A DNA stretch of 13,928 nt. Source: DASSHC01 sp035693105. Its GTDB lineage: Bacteria; Chloroflexota; Chloroflexia; Thermomicrobiales; Thermomicrobiaceae. Shown here one piece after another: positions 1 through 6,930 of this stretch. Location of the stretch: the NCBI GenBank assembly GCA_035693105.1, contig DASSHC010000216.1, positions 1 to 13,928 on the forward strand, read 5' to 3'. Below the pieces are notes generated by a model. That model saw only the letters and a list, made by a program, of their open reading frames with translations, ran no database searches and was not told the DNA's origin. How positions within the stretch are numbered: the stretch's first letter is position 1; every line of letters begins with the position of its first letter. The position numbers and the translations under genes are program-made.

Positions 1-360
1 AGCCCGGCGGATCAGGCAGTTTGTGCTGCATCCCTTTTAGTCGGAGGACCAGAGGAGGAATCGGCAGCACAGGCAGTCACCAAAACGGATCTCATCAAAG
101 AGCAGCTCACGGATGAGACCTTACAGGCGGCATGGCGAGAGGCTCGTGGTGAAGTCGTCAAGCTCAAAGACATTGGTGAACCGTACGATCATGTTACCAA
201 GGTGCGACAAGGTCAACGAGCACTTGTAAAGAGGATCCAGGCAATCAAAAACCGCCTAAGCTATGCCAACCTCAATGCGGAGGAAGTACAGCCCTTGATC
301 GACGAGCTACGAGAGGCCAGTCATCTGCTTGACAAGGCCGCGAAATACTTGCCGCGATGA
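1..360 (+). CDS. C-terminal part of a polymorphic (probably RHS-type) toxin, 5' end outside window
   Basis: An open frame runs from base 1 to a TGA at 358-360 (119 codons visible), so only the C-terminus is present. After a small-residue/acidic linker (residues 1-25) comes a compact, mostly helical, charged domain (about 30-119) containing EPYDHVTKVR, a GQRALVKRIQAIKNRL helix and EASHLLDKAAKYLPR at the very end. From memory this pattern (PYDHV..V...Q..L..RI..IK..L....L...ASRLLD) fits the polymorphic toxin type 28 (Ntox28) family, predicted to be RNase-like. The family name is recollection; the sequence layout is observed. The stop overlaps the next gene's start (ATGA), the usual toxin-immunity arrangement. 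GC is near 50%, far below the downstream genes, suggesting transfer. An RHS core fragment lies about 0.8 kb downstream, so the missing N-terminus is probably an RHS/YD-repeat shell. Confidence 0.65.
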   Translation, partial: SPADQAVCAASLLVGGPEEESAAQAVTKTDLIKEQLTDETLQAAWREARGEVVKLKDIGEPYDHVTKVRQGQRALVKRIQAIKNRLSYANLNAEEVQPLIDELREASHLLDKAAKYLPR

Positions 361-959
361 GCATGCCAAACGACTTAGAGGCGAGAGCGAGAGCTGGGAA
401 GGTTTCTCGGCGCGAACTGGACGAGGTGGTTCAAGATATCGCGGGAGACCAGCCGGGCGCCTACAGAGCCATGTATATTTTGGGGCTCGCTGGCGCGTTC
501 TCGCCTGAGTTTCAAGAGATTCGCCAGACCTATCGGCCACTCCTCGAAACGTTCCTTGATGACGGATCAGACCCAATGATGGCTCGACTGGCACTGCAGA
601 TCATGTGTGATGATTGGGGGTATGCTGCCGACTGTCGAGAGTTCTTACTTCGCTTCATCCACGGTGTCGTGTGGGATGCCGAAGATGATGTGCGACAGAT
701 CGCAATCTTGTTGACAGGAAGATATCTCCGATCACACAGGGATCCCGAATTACTAGCGGTATTGATCAGGATCTTTGAAGATCAACGTGGGGATGATCTG
801 GTCCGCCAAGATGCCTACCTAGCACTTGCCGATGCAGTGGGGCGAAGCTGGAAGGAACTTCCTTCTGCCGCTCGCGAGTTCAACGTCGACACCGACACCG
901 ATCCACGAGTCCTCGTAGAGGCAAAGCAGCGCCTGGAACGAGCAGAGTCCTTCGACTGA
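357..959 (+). CDS. putative immunity protein, acidic HEAT-like helical repeat protein
   Basis: This 200-aa cytoplasmic-type protein has no signal peptide or membrane segment. Its ATG (357-359) overlaps the toxin stop by 4 bases, implying translational coupling; an in-frame ATG at 363 is an alternative start. The sequence is a series of amphipathic helices. Residues about 108-165 alternate hydrophobic helices with DDVRQIAILL and DDLVRQDAYLALADAVG, which looks like HEAT-type repeats. It is strongly acidic: my hand count gives about 39 Asp/Glu against about 25 Lys/Arg. Acidic HEAT-like proteins directly downstream of polymorphic toxin tips are commonly immunity proteins that occlude the toxin; this role is inferred from position and composition. 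Base composition matches the toxin tip and not the rest of the window, so the two probably arrived together. I do not recognise a named family. Confidence 0.6.
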   Translation: MSMPNDLEARARAGKVSRRELDEVVQDIAGDQPGAYRAMYILGLAGAFSPEFQEIRQTYRPLLETFLDDGSDPMMARLALQIMCDDWGYAADCREFLLRFIHGVVWDAEDDVRQIAILLTGRYLRSHRDPELLAVLIRIFEDQRGDDLVRQDAYLALADAVGRSWKELPSAAREFNVDTDTDPRVLVEAKQRLERAESFD

Positions 960-997
960 GAGCTAGAGCACGTCGTAGACGCATTGACCGGAGCGGG

Positions 998-1027
998 GAG
1001 ATCCTTCGGCTGCGGCTACAGGATGAC
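998..1027 (-). repeat. short hairpin repeat, copy A
   Basis: Read on the minus strand, this copy begins GTCATCCTGTAGCCGCAGC and ends GAAGGATCTC. It matches copies at 1051-1078, 1555-1580 and 1642-1667. The ends ATCC and GGAT pair to form a small stem. Its GTCAT end faces the GTCAT end of copy B across 24 bases, so A and B form an imperfect inverted pair. Confidence 0.7.
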
Positions 1028-1050
1028 CGGGCATAGGTATCGCCTCCCCC

Positions 1051-1078
1051 GTCATGCTGAGCCGCAGCGAAGCATCTC
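1051..1078 (+). repeat. short hairpin repeat, copy B
   Basis: This copy begins GTCATGCTGAGCCGCAGCG and ends AAGCATCTC. Compared with copy A, ATCC/GGAT is replaced by ATGC/GCAT, so both sides of the stem changed together. It forms the inverted pair A/B upstream of the RHS remnant. Confidence 0.7.
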
Positions 1079-1141
1079 TCCAATCCGACGGCCCGGCCAA
1101 TCTCTCTCCATGCCGCTCTGAGCCGCCCCGCCCGCCACGTG

Positions 1142-1549
1142 GTGAGCTTCGATCAACTCAACCGCCTAACCGGCATCACGTGATCCACCACGGCCAGCTA
1201 TAGCTACAACGGCGACGGGCTGCGGGTTAGCAAGACGGTCACTGGCACCACGCCGAACTACAGCTGGGACCCGACCGGGCTTGGCCAGGTGCTGAATGAC
1301 AGCAACGCGTACGTCTGGGGCCTGGGGTTGATCAGCCAGATCACGAGCGGCGGAATGGTCACCTACGCACAGAGCGACGGACTGGGGAGTGTTCGACTGC
1401 TCACCGACGGTTCAGGCACGGTCACCGGCAGCCAGCAGTACGACGCCTTGGCTGTACCGCGTGCTCGCCGCGTGGCCAGGAATACCTGGTTGCCGGAGCG
1501 AGTGGAGGCGAGGGAGCCGGACCTTTCGGGCAGGTTGGGTCGATTGTGA
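1142..1549 (+). pseudogene. RHS/YD-repeat core fragment, degenerate
   Basis: In one frame from 1142, the translation contains FDQLNRLTGIT, then an in-frame TGA (1181-1183), then SYSYNGDGLRVSKTVTGT, YSWDPTGLGQVL and DGLGSVRLLTDGSGTVTGS followed by QQYDAL. These are hallmark YD-repeat and RHS-core motifs (YxYdgdGLRvsKt; HLGSVRxLTDxxG). The expected continuation (GLYYxRARYYDPxxGRF) is absent: after about 1445 the frame turns into Arg-rich unrelated sequence and stops at 1549. Both ends and the TGA therefore mark it as a remnant. A remaining open part runs from GTG 1289 to 1549. GC is about 60%, intermediate between the toxin pair and the host genes. It sits downstream of a toxin tip and immunity gene, as displaced or orphan RHS pieces often do. 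Confidence 0.75.
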
Positions 1550-1554
1550 GGCAC

Positions 1555-1580
1555 GGATCCTTCGACGAGCTCAAGATGAC
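1555..1580 (-). repeat. short hairpin repeat, copy C
   Basis: Read on the minus strand: GTCATCTTGAGCTCGTCGAA then GGATCC. It is the same family as copies A, B and D. It begins just after the RHS remnant's last stop codon. Its GTCAT end faces copy D, 61 bases away. Confidence 0.7.
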
Positions 1581-1641
1581 AGGGCGAGTTTGGGGCGTAC
1601 GAGTGCGTCGAGTCATCGTCGTTCGCCGCATCCCTCACCCG

Positions 1642-1667
1642 GTCATCCCGAGCGCAGTCGAGGGATT
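1642..1667 (+). repeat. short hairpin repeat, copy D
   Basis: Reads GTCATCCCGAGCGCAGTCGA then GGGATT. The stem here is ATCCC/GGGAT, again a compensated variant of the copy A stem. With copy C it forms a second inverted pair, in the same arrangement as A/B. Confidence 0.7.
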
Positions 1668-1719
1668 CATGCCGCACGCGGCGCCCAAGCACCTCGCTGA
1701 CCCGGCGCCGATGCCCGCA

Positions 1720-3123
1720 TCAGGGCGCGATGTTGATGTTGCCGCGGAAGAAATTGGCCGGGTCGTAGCGCTGCTTGATCGTCTTGAGCCGCTCGTAGTT
1801 GCAGCCGTAGCCGGCACGCGCCAGCAGGTCGTTCTCCTCGCCCAGCCCGGCGAAGTTCAGGTAGACGCCGCCCCCGGTCAGTTCGCGCATCGCCGCCCAG
1901 GAGGCGCGCGTCCACCTCATATTGCGCTCGCTCTCGGCGGGGTCCTGCCAGGTCGAGTCGATGCTCAGGTTGTAGCGGGCATCGCGGTTGCCGTAGGCCG
2001 TCGCCTCCTCGGGCACGCGTCCCATCGCGCCGCCGAGGCCGCGCAACGCGATCAGCGTTTGCGGCGACGGGCGTTCGACGCCCAGCGTGGCGATCGCGGT
2101 GATGATCTCATCGCTGAGCCGGCTGCCGAAGAGCGATTTCCAGTAGTAGAGCTGGCTATCGGGGAAGAGCGGGTCGAGATCGCTCTGCACCACCACATAC
2201 GGCCGCGGGCTGCTCATGTCGGCGATGGGCGTGCCGAACTCCCGCACTGGCTGGAGCGCCCGCTCGCCCGCATCGACGGGGCCGGCGTACATCGCGGCGG
2301 CGATGACGACCGGCGCCCAGTGCAGCTCCGGCGGGACCATCGGCAGCGGCGGCATGCCCCAGATCAGCAGATCGCAGGTGACTTCGTCCGGCGCCTGGGC
2401 GAGGTAGTCGCGCCAGCGGCGCATCACCTCGGCGGTCTGCGCGATCGGGTAGATGACCAGCGCGCAGGAGACCTCGGGGCCGAGCGGGTGAAGCTGGAAC
2501 CCGAAGGAGGTCACCACGCCGAAGTTGCCGCCGCCGCCGCGTAAAGCCCACAGGAGATCGGGGTGCTCCTGCTCGGAGGCGGTCAGCACCTCGCCGTCGG
2601 CGGTGACGACCTCCGCACGCACGAGGTTGTCGCAGGCTAGGCCCCACTTTCGACGCAGGAAGCCCATCCCGCCGCCGAGCGTGAACCCGGCCACGCCGGT
2701 GGCGGACATCTGCCCGCCCGGCGTGACCAACCCGTGGATCTGGGTCTCGCGGTCCAGCTCACCCCAATCAGCGCCCGGCTGCACGCGGGCCTTGCGGGCC
2801 CGCGGATCGATCGCGATGCCCTTCATGCGGGAAAGGTCGATCACGAGGCCGCCCTCGTTCACGGCGTTGCCGGCGACGTTGTGGCCGCCGCCGCGCACCG
2901 CGACCGGGAGATCGAAGTCGCGCGCCACGTTGACGGCCGCGACCACGTCCGCCGTGCCGGTGCAGAGGGCGATCAGCGCCGGCCGCTTGTCGATCATCGC
3001 ATTCCAGACCTTACGGGCCGCGTCATAGCCGGCGTCGCCTGGCTGGATGACGTCGCCGCGGAACCCCAGAGTCTGGAGGGCGCTCGTGGTCTTGCCGGCG
3101 CCGGTCGCTTGATTCGTCACCAT
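1720..3123 (-). CDS. FAD-dependent oxidoreductase, BBE (berberine bridge enzyme-like) family
   Basis: The 467-aa protein belongs to the VAO/PCMH flavoprotein superfamily. An N-terminal FAD-binding domain (about 45-215) has AVRGGGHNVAGNAV, where His81 is the expected 8-alpha-histidyl FAD attachment site, and KWGLACDNLVRAEVVTADGE, where Cys164 fits the second (6-S-cysteinyl) attachment, so bicovalent FAD is likely. DLLWALRGGGGNFGVVTSFG (about 193-212) is the typical family signature. A substrate-binding middle leads to a C-terminal BBE motif (YERLKTIKQRYDPANFFRGN and INIAP). Such enzymes oxidise alcohols or sugars using O2; the substrate here is unknown. The ATG at 3123 is chosen over a frame 11 codons longer because GGGAGGG precedes it at good spacing. 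No signal peptide is seen, so it is probably cytoplasmic. It lies 160 bases downstream of the LAL regulator gene, which is a plausible controller. Confidence 0.92.
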   Translation of the reverse strand: MVTNQATGAGKTTSALQTLGFRGDVIQPGDAGYDAARKVWNAMIDKRPALIALCTGTADVVAAVNVARDFDLPVAVRGGGHNVAGNAVNEGGLVIDLSRMKGIAIDPRARKARVQPGADWGELDRETQIHGLVTPGGQMSATGVAGFTLGGGMGFLRRKWGLACDNLVRAEVVTADGEVLTASEQEHPDLLWALRGGGGNFGVVTSFGFQLHPLGPEVSCALVIYPIAQTAEVMRRWRDYLAQAPDEVTCDLLIWGMPPLPMVPPELHWAPVVIAAAMYAGPVDAGERALQPVREFGTPIADMSSPRPYVVVQSDLDPLFPDSQLYYWKSLFGSRLSDEIITAIATLGVERPSPQTLIALRGLGGAMGRVPEEATAYGNRDARYNLSIDSTWQDPAESERNMRWTRASWAAMRELTGGGVYLNFAGLGEENDLLARAGYGCNYERLKTIKQRYDPANFFRGNINIAP

Positions 3124-3135
3124 CGTGGCCCTCCC

Positions 3136-3145
3136 GTCACGTGAC
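3136..3145. promoter_or_regulatory. 10-bp perfect palindrome just upstream of the oxidoreductase RBS
   Basis: GTCACGTGAC is a perfect palindrome 12 bases before the oxidoreductase ATG, next to its Shine-Dalgarno. It could be an operator or a chance palindrome in GC-rich DNA; the role is inferred from position only. Confidence 0.3.
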
Positions 3146-3160
3146 CTGAGACGCATCCGA

Positions 3161-3178
3161 TACTCCGACTACTCCGAG
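3161..3178. promoter_or_regulatory. tandem 9-bp direct repeat in the oxidoreductase upstream region
   Basis: Two adjacent units, TACTCCGAC and TACTCCGAG, differ only in the last base. Direct repeats are typical binding arrays for MalT/LAL-type activators, and a LAL gene is next door. The assignment is inference. Confidence 0.3.
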
Positions 3179-3201
3179 CGTAGCGAGATGAGCTGGCGCG
3201 C

Positions 3202-3215
3202 ACATCGCGCGATGT
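3202..3215. promoter_or_regulatory. 14-bp perfect palindrome, possible operator
   Basis: ACATCGCGCGATGT is a perfect 14-bp palindrome in the 160-base gap between the LAL regulator gene and the oxidoreductase gene, about 80 bases upstream of the oxidoreductase start. Its length and promoter-proximal location fit a dimeric HTH regulator site such as a LuxR-type box. No convincing -35/-10 pair was identified around it. Confidence 0.4.
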
Positions 3216-3283
3216 ACCGAATTCGGGCGTGTGTCGTGTGCGGGTGGGATCGGCAAGATGACCTAGGATGGGGATCGGCTGGC

Positions 3284-6202
3284 TCAGATGAGGCGGAGCT
3301 CCAACGCCAGGCGGGTGGCGGCGGTCCGTGTGGAAACGCCGAGCTTGGTGTAGATCGAGCGGAGGTGCGCGCTGACGGTTCGCCGGCTGAGAAAGAGCCG
3401 TTCGGCGACCTGCACGTCGGTCAGTCCCTCGGCGACCAGCCGCAGGACGTCGATCTCGCGTTCGCTCAGCGCGCCGGCCGAGGGGCGCGGCCGTCCTCGG
3501 CCCTCCGTGAACAATTCCTCGATAGAGGCCGCAAAGCCTGCGCGGAAGCTCTTCGCGTCAACAGGAAGGTGGCCGGCGATGAACTCCGCCAGCGTACGCG
3601 CCTCGCGCCCGGCTTCCTCGGCTTCCTCAACCCGCCCTAGCTCGCGCGCGAGCAACTCCAGTTCGCGGCAGACGACGAGCCGGGTCGGCCGCTCCTCAAA
3701 CCGCGCCAACGTCTCCCGCGCCGCCAGGAGGTCCTGCCGCGCGTCGTTCGAGCGACCGAGTTCGGCGAGCGCTCGGGCGCGCAAGCGGACGAACTGGGGG
3801 ATCGTGCCCTGCGCGGTGTTCGGGAGCGTCGCCAGCGAGGTGTCGACAATCTGGAGGGTCGCGCTGTGGTCGCCCCTCGCCAGCGCCAGCGCCGCGCGGA
3901 CCGCGCGCTCGTGCGCCAGATCCAGACTGCCGCTGGTGATGCCGGCCATATCGAACGGGCCGAAATGGGTGTCGAGGATCGCTCGCGCCCGATCCAGGCT
4001 GCCGGCTTCGACGAGCGCCTGCGCCAGCGCGGCGGCGATGATGCGTGTCCAGAAGACCGAGCCGATCCGGCCGGCGCGCGTCAGCGCCCGCTCGAAGTGG
4101 CGGCGCGCCTCCTCGACCGCGAAGCCGTAGAGCAGCGATCGGCCAATTGCCCACTCCGCCGTGGCGGACCACTCACGGTGCCCGATGGCCTCGGCGCGTG
4201 TCTGGGCCTCGTGCAACAGCGCCAGCGCGTCGGCGAGTTCCCCGCGCAGCGCCAGCAGGCAGCCCCGCGCGATCAGCGCGAAGATCTCGCCCGCCTGCCA
4301 CCCGATCGCCCGCGCGATCTGGAGGCTGCGCGCCGCCCGCTCGAGATCCCGCGCCGGTGAGCCGACCGCTACCACGAAGAAGTCGATGCTCGACAGCGCC
4401 GACGAGGTCGCCAGGCTGGCGGCCAGCGCCTGGCGGTTGCCGAGCAGCTCGAACAAATCGAGCGCGATCTGCCAGTGCTCGTCGGCGCCGATGCCATCGC
4501 CTTTGCCCCACCTGGCCATCGCCAGGTGATCGTGGGTACGGGCGACGCCTGGGGTGTCGTGCAGCTCTTCGAGCAACGTCAGTGCCTGCGTGTGCCGCGC
4601 GAGCGCGTCATCCAGCTCCAGCACGTTGAAGTGCCAGCGTCCCAGGCGGTTCAAGCTGACGGCCAGCGCGGCTGGATCACCGAGCGACCGCGCGCGTGCC
4701 AGGGCCAGCCGGTAGTGATCCCCGGCTCGCTCATAGTCGCGCGGCTCCCAGGCGGCCCCCAGGTCCAGCAGCGCGCGCCACTCAAGCTCCGCATCCCCCG
4801 CCTCGCGGGCGAGGTCGCGCGCCGCTTCCCCGTCGGCCACCGCGGCCTCGAAGGAACCGATCGTCTCGTAGGCGCGGCCTCGTTCGAGCCGGGCGTGCAC
4901 GCGCTCGGTGCCGTTGAGGTGCCCGGCGAGCGAGAGCGCCTCGCTGAGCCGCTCGATGGCGGTGCGCGGCGCGAACCGCTGCCGGGCCTGCCGCCCGGCG
5001 TGCAGCAGCCAGCGCGCCGCCCGCGGATCGCCGGCCCGCTGGAAGTGAAAGGCCACCGCGTCCGGGTCCGCGTCCGGCCGCGCGGCCAGCAACTCACCCA
5101 ACTGGCGGTGCGTGGCCTGCCGGCGCGGCAGCACCATGCCGGTGTAGAGGACCTCGCGTACCAGGGCGTGGCTGAATCGCACCGCCGCCTGGTCCCGGCT
5201 CTCCTCAAGGAGGTGGGCGCCCATGGCCTGCTCCAGCACCGCGGCTATCCGCTCAGCCGTGACCCCGCCCGCCGCTTGCCAGATATCCACCCGAACCACC
5301 TGGCCGATGACCGAGGCGAGCTGCAGGAGGGCGACCGTCGCCGGCTCGAGCCGCGCCAGCCGGTTCTCGATCACCTGGCGCAGCAGCGGCGGCACGCGCA
5401 ACCGGCTCAGGTCGCCGACCCGCCAGCCCTCGCCGTCCGGCGCCAGGCGCGCTTCCTCTTCCAGGGTGCGCAGCAGCTCCAGCGCGTAGAAGGGGTTGCC
5501 GTCGGCATGAACCTCAAGGTAGTCCACCAGCCGCGCCGCGTCGCTCTCCGCCAGCGGATAGCGCAGGACGACCAGCGCGCGCAACTGCTGGGAACTCAGG
5601 CGGGGCAGGTTGAGGCGCTCGGCCTGGGACTCGCGCACGAGCACGGGGAGCATCTGCGCCAGCGGATGCAGGCTGGTCAATTCATCGCTGCGGTAGGTCG
5701 CCAGGAGCAGGATGCGATGCTGGTGGAGCCGGCGCGCCAGCACGCGGAGAAACTCGAGACTGCCGCTATCCGCCCAGTGCAGGTCCTCCAGGATCAAGAC
5801 TAGCGGCGCCTCGCGCGCCACGGCGACGAAGAAATCCAGCGCCTGGGTGAACAGGCTATCCTGGCTATCGAGCGCGATCAACGCTTGAGAGTCGTGGAGC
5901 GATCGGGGAATCGGCGGCAGCGTGGCGGTCGGGTGATACGCGCGCAGGATCTCGACCCAGGGACCGTATGGGGGCGTGATCGACAGGTCGTAGGCATGCC
6001 CCGAGAGGATGACGGCGCCGACATCCGCTTCGATCCTGACCAGCGAGTCGACCAGCGCGGTCTTGCCGATGCCGGCTTCCCCACCGATCAGCACCAGGCT
6101 CCCCTGGCCAGCGTCCGCCACTGCGAAGCGCTCGCGCAGCAAGCGCTGCTCGCGCTCGCGGCCGACGAGTGCTGACTGTGGTAGTCGGAGGCGATCGCCC
6201 AT
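3284..6202 (-). CDS. LAL-family transcriptional regulator (AAA ATPase + TPR-like region + LuxR HTH)
   Basis: This 972-aa, MalT-like large ATP-binding LuxR regulator has an N-terminal AAA_16-type ATPase. Its Walker A is GGEAGIGKTAL (Lys47) and its Walker B is LVLILEDLHWAD (about 134-144), both well formed. A helical middle (about 270-900) is rich in Ala/Leu/Glu/Arg repeats such as ALVEAGSLDRARAILDTHFG, consistent with TPR-type sensing repeats. A LuxR helix-turn-helix fills the last about 60 residues (LSEREIDVLRLVAEGLTD, then LSRRTVSAHLRSIYTKLG). Such proteins usually use effector- and ATP-dependent oligomerisation to activate nearby promoters. The ATG at 6202 is preceded by GAGGTG at suitable spacing and starts just before the conserved LVGRERE; the open frame extends 109 codons further upstream, but that part is Arg/Pro-rich and lacks family features. 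It lies upstream of the BBE oxidoreductase and divergent from the GNAT gene. The effector is unknown. Confidence 0.93.
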   Translation of the reverse strand: MGDRLRLPQSALVGREREQRLLRERFAVADAGQGSLVLIGGEAGIGKTALVDSLVRIEADVGAVILSGHAYDLSITPPYGPWVEILRAYHPTATLPPIPRSLHDSQALIALDSQDSLFTQALDFFVAVAREAPLVLILEDLHWADSGSLEFLRVLARRLHQHRILLLATYRSDELTSLHPLAQMLPVLVRESQAERLNLPRLSSQQLRALVVLRYPLAESDAARLVDYLEVHADGNPFYALELLRTLEEEARLAPDGEGWRVGDLSRLRVPPLLRQVIENRLARLEPATVALLQLASVIGQVVRVDIWQAAGGVTAERIAAVLEQAMGAHLLEESRDQAAVRFSHALVREVLYTGMVLPRRQATHRQLGELLAARPDADPDAVAFHFQRAGDPRAARWLLHAGRQARQRFAPRTAIERLSEALSLAGHLNGTERVHARLERGRAYETIGSFEAAVADGEAARDLAREAGDAELEWRALLDLGAAWEPRDYERAGDHYRLALARARSLGDPAALAVSLNRLGRWHFNVLELDDALARHTQALTLLEELHDTPGVARTHDHLAMARWGKGDGIGADEHWQIALDLFELLGNRQALAASLATSSALSSIDFFVVAVGSPARDLERAARSLQIARAIGWQAGEIFALIARGCLLALRGELADALALLHEAQTRAEAIGHREWSATAEWAIGRSLLYGFAVEEARRHFERALTRAGRIGSVFWTRIIAAALAQALVEAGSLDRARAILDTHFGPFDMAGITSGSLDLAHERAVRAALALARGDHSATLQIVDTSLATLPNTAQGTIPQFVRLRARALAELGRSNDARQDLLAARETLARFEERPTRLVVCRELELLARELGRVEEAEEAGREARTLAEFIAGHLPVDAKSFRAGFAASIEELFTEGRGRPRPSAGALSEREIDVLRLVAEGLTDVQVAERLFLSRRTVSAHLRSIYTKLGVSTRTAATRLALELRLI

Positions 6203-6378
6203 CACCCACCTCGGTCCATTGGTGTCGGGCAACTGACAGGTTGACGCATCTGCAGCGAGTGTAGCACCCACCCGCTCTGCCGAATCCGCGCCGCGCCGTA
6301 TCCTTGCGATTGTACGGCGAGCGGTACACGATGGCCCGGCAACCGACCCGGCGAGCGAAATGTCGGAGGAGTAGTTCC
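6203..6378. promoter_or_regulatory. divergent intergenic region between LAL regulator and GNAT genes
   Basis: These 176 bases must carry promoters in both directions. On the plus strand TTGACG (6241-6246) resembles a -35 box, and on the minus strand TACACT (rc of 6258-6263) resembles a -10 box. Neither has a convincing partner at 16-18 bp, so no promoter is called precisely. The GNAT RBS (GGAGGAG, 6365-6371) is clear. Confidence 0.35.
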
Positions 6379-6924
6379 GTGGCGAATCCGGTGGGCGATA
6401 TGGCGTTCTCGGTCGTGGCGGTCGCGGACCTCTTGGCAGCTGACAGGCGCAGGGTCGTCTCGCTCTGCACGCGCGCCTTCGGCCGCAGCTTCGCCGGGCT
6501 CTTCGCGCTGGTGCCGCCCGATTCCACACACCTGCTGGCGCGGCTCGACGGGCGGCTGGTGGGGCACGCCTGCTGGATGACGCGCTGGCTCCAGCCGGGG
6601 GACCTGCCGCCGCTGCGCACGGCCTACGTCGACGCGGTCGCGATCGCGCCGGATCTGCAGGGCCACGGGCTGGGGAGCGACCTGATCGCGCGGCTCAACC
6701 ACGAGCTGGCCGGCTTCGAGATCGGCGGCCTCTCGACCAGCCGGGTCACCTTCTACCAGCGCCTCGGCTGGCAGCCCTGGCGCGGGCCGACTGCGGTCCG
6801 CACCGCTGGCGGCCTGGAGCCCTCGTCCGACGACACTATCATGATCTTGCGCACCCCGCAGAGCCCGCCGCTCGACCTCGACGGCCCGCTCAGCATCGAG
6901 TGGCGAGCCGGCAGCGTCTGGTGA
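6379..6924 (+). CDS. GNAT acetyltransferase resembling aminoglycoside 2'-N-acetyltransferase AAC(2')-I
   Basis: The 181-aa protein is exactly as long as mycobacterial AAC(2')-Ic as I remember it. The GTG start at 6379 follows GGAGGAG by 7 bases; a TTG frame 25 codons longer has no RBS. The acetyl-CoA motif A is AYVDAVAIAPDLQGHGLGSD (about 82-101), with the Q-x-x-G-x-G pyrophosphate loop. The downstream RLGWQPWRGPTAVR and the C-terminal EWRAGSVW align with AAC(2')-I motifs that I recall as RGWLPWHGPTSV and DWRAGDVW. A Glu expected near position 82 is Asp85 here (YVDAV). The C-terminal Asp, which I recall contacting the aminoglycoside, is Ser179, while Trp181 is kept. It would transfer acetyl from acetyl-CoA to an amine in the cytoplasm. 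Aminoglycoside activity is plausible but not assured given the Ser; the native substrate may differ. Its stop is 6 bases from the cupin stop on the opposite strand. Confidence 0.82.
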   Translation: MANPVGDMAFSVVAVADLLAADRRRVVSLCTRAFGRSFAGLFALVPPDSTHLLARLDGRLVGHACWMTRWLQPGDLPPLRTAYVDAVAIAPDLQGHGLGSDLIARLNHELAGFEIGGLSTSRVTFYQRLGWQPWRGPTAVRTAGGLEPSSDDTIMILRTPQSPPLDLDGPLSIEWRAGSVW

Positions 6925-6930
6925 GGGGCG

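Larger units (their letters stand above)
960..1719. other. stretch without an intact gene: RHS remnant plus hairpin repeats
   Basis: Between the immunity gene and the end of the BBE oxidoreductase gene there is no intact gene. The stretch holds the RHS fragment (1142-1549) and four related short hairpin repeats, two before and two after it, each annotated separately. Near the oxidoreductase stop there is also a 7-bp inverted repeat (1679-1685 with 1704-1710, loop 18) that could end the oxidoreductase transcript; it has no T-run. Long open frames crossing this stretch read through the repeats and look spurious. Confidence 0.6.

Noticed and set aside
1289..1549. Treating the 86-codon open frame as an intact small gene
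   Set aside because: It is the middle of an RHS core with YD motifs continuing upstream past an in-frame stop, and no RBS precedes the GTG.
1546..2544. 332-codon plus-strand open frame
   Set aside because: It starts inside hairpin repeat C and runs antisense through the BBE oxidoreductase gene; no domain and Arg/Ala/Gly-biased sequence.
3075..3123. P-loop-like TGAGKTTS near the start of the oxidoreductase
   Set aside because: The residue needed at the first Gly/Ala position of the Walker A pattern is Gln, and the protein is clearly a flavoprotein; chance resemblance.
4475..5803. 442-codon open frame on the plus strand opposite the LAL regulator
   Set aside because: It is antisense to a gene with clear Walker A/B and HTH motifs. 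Its composition (Arg/Gln/Pro/Val-rich) is that of a high-GC shadow frame and it has no recognisable domain.
6203..6529. N-terminal extension of the LAL regulator by 109 codons
   Set aside because: The extension is Arg/Pro-rich, lacks conserved features and overlaps the divergent GNAT gene. A good RBS precedes the ATG at 6202.
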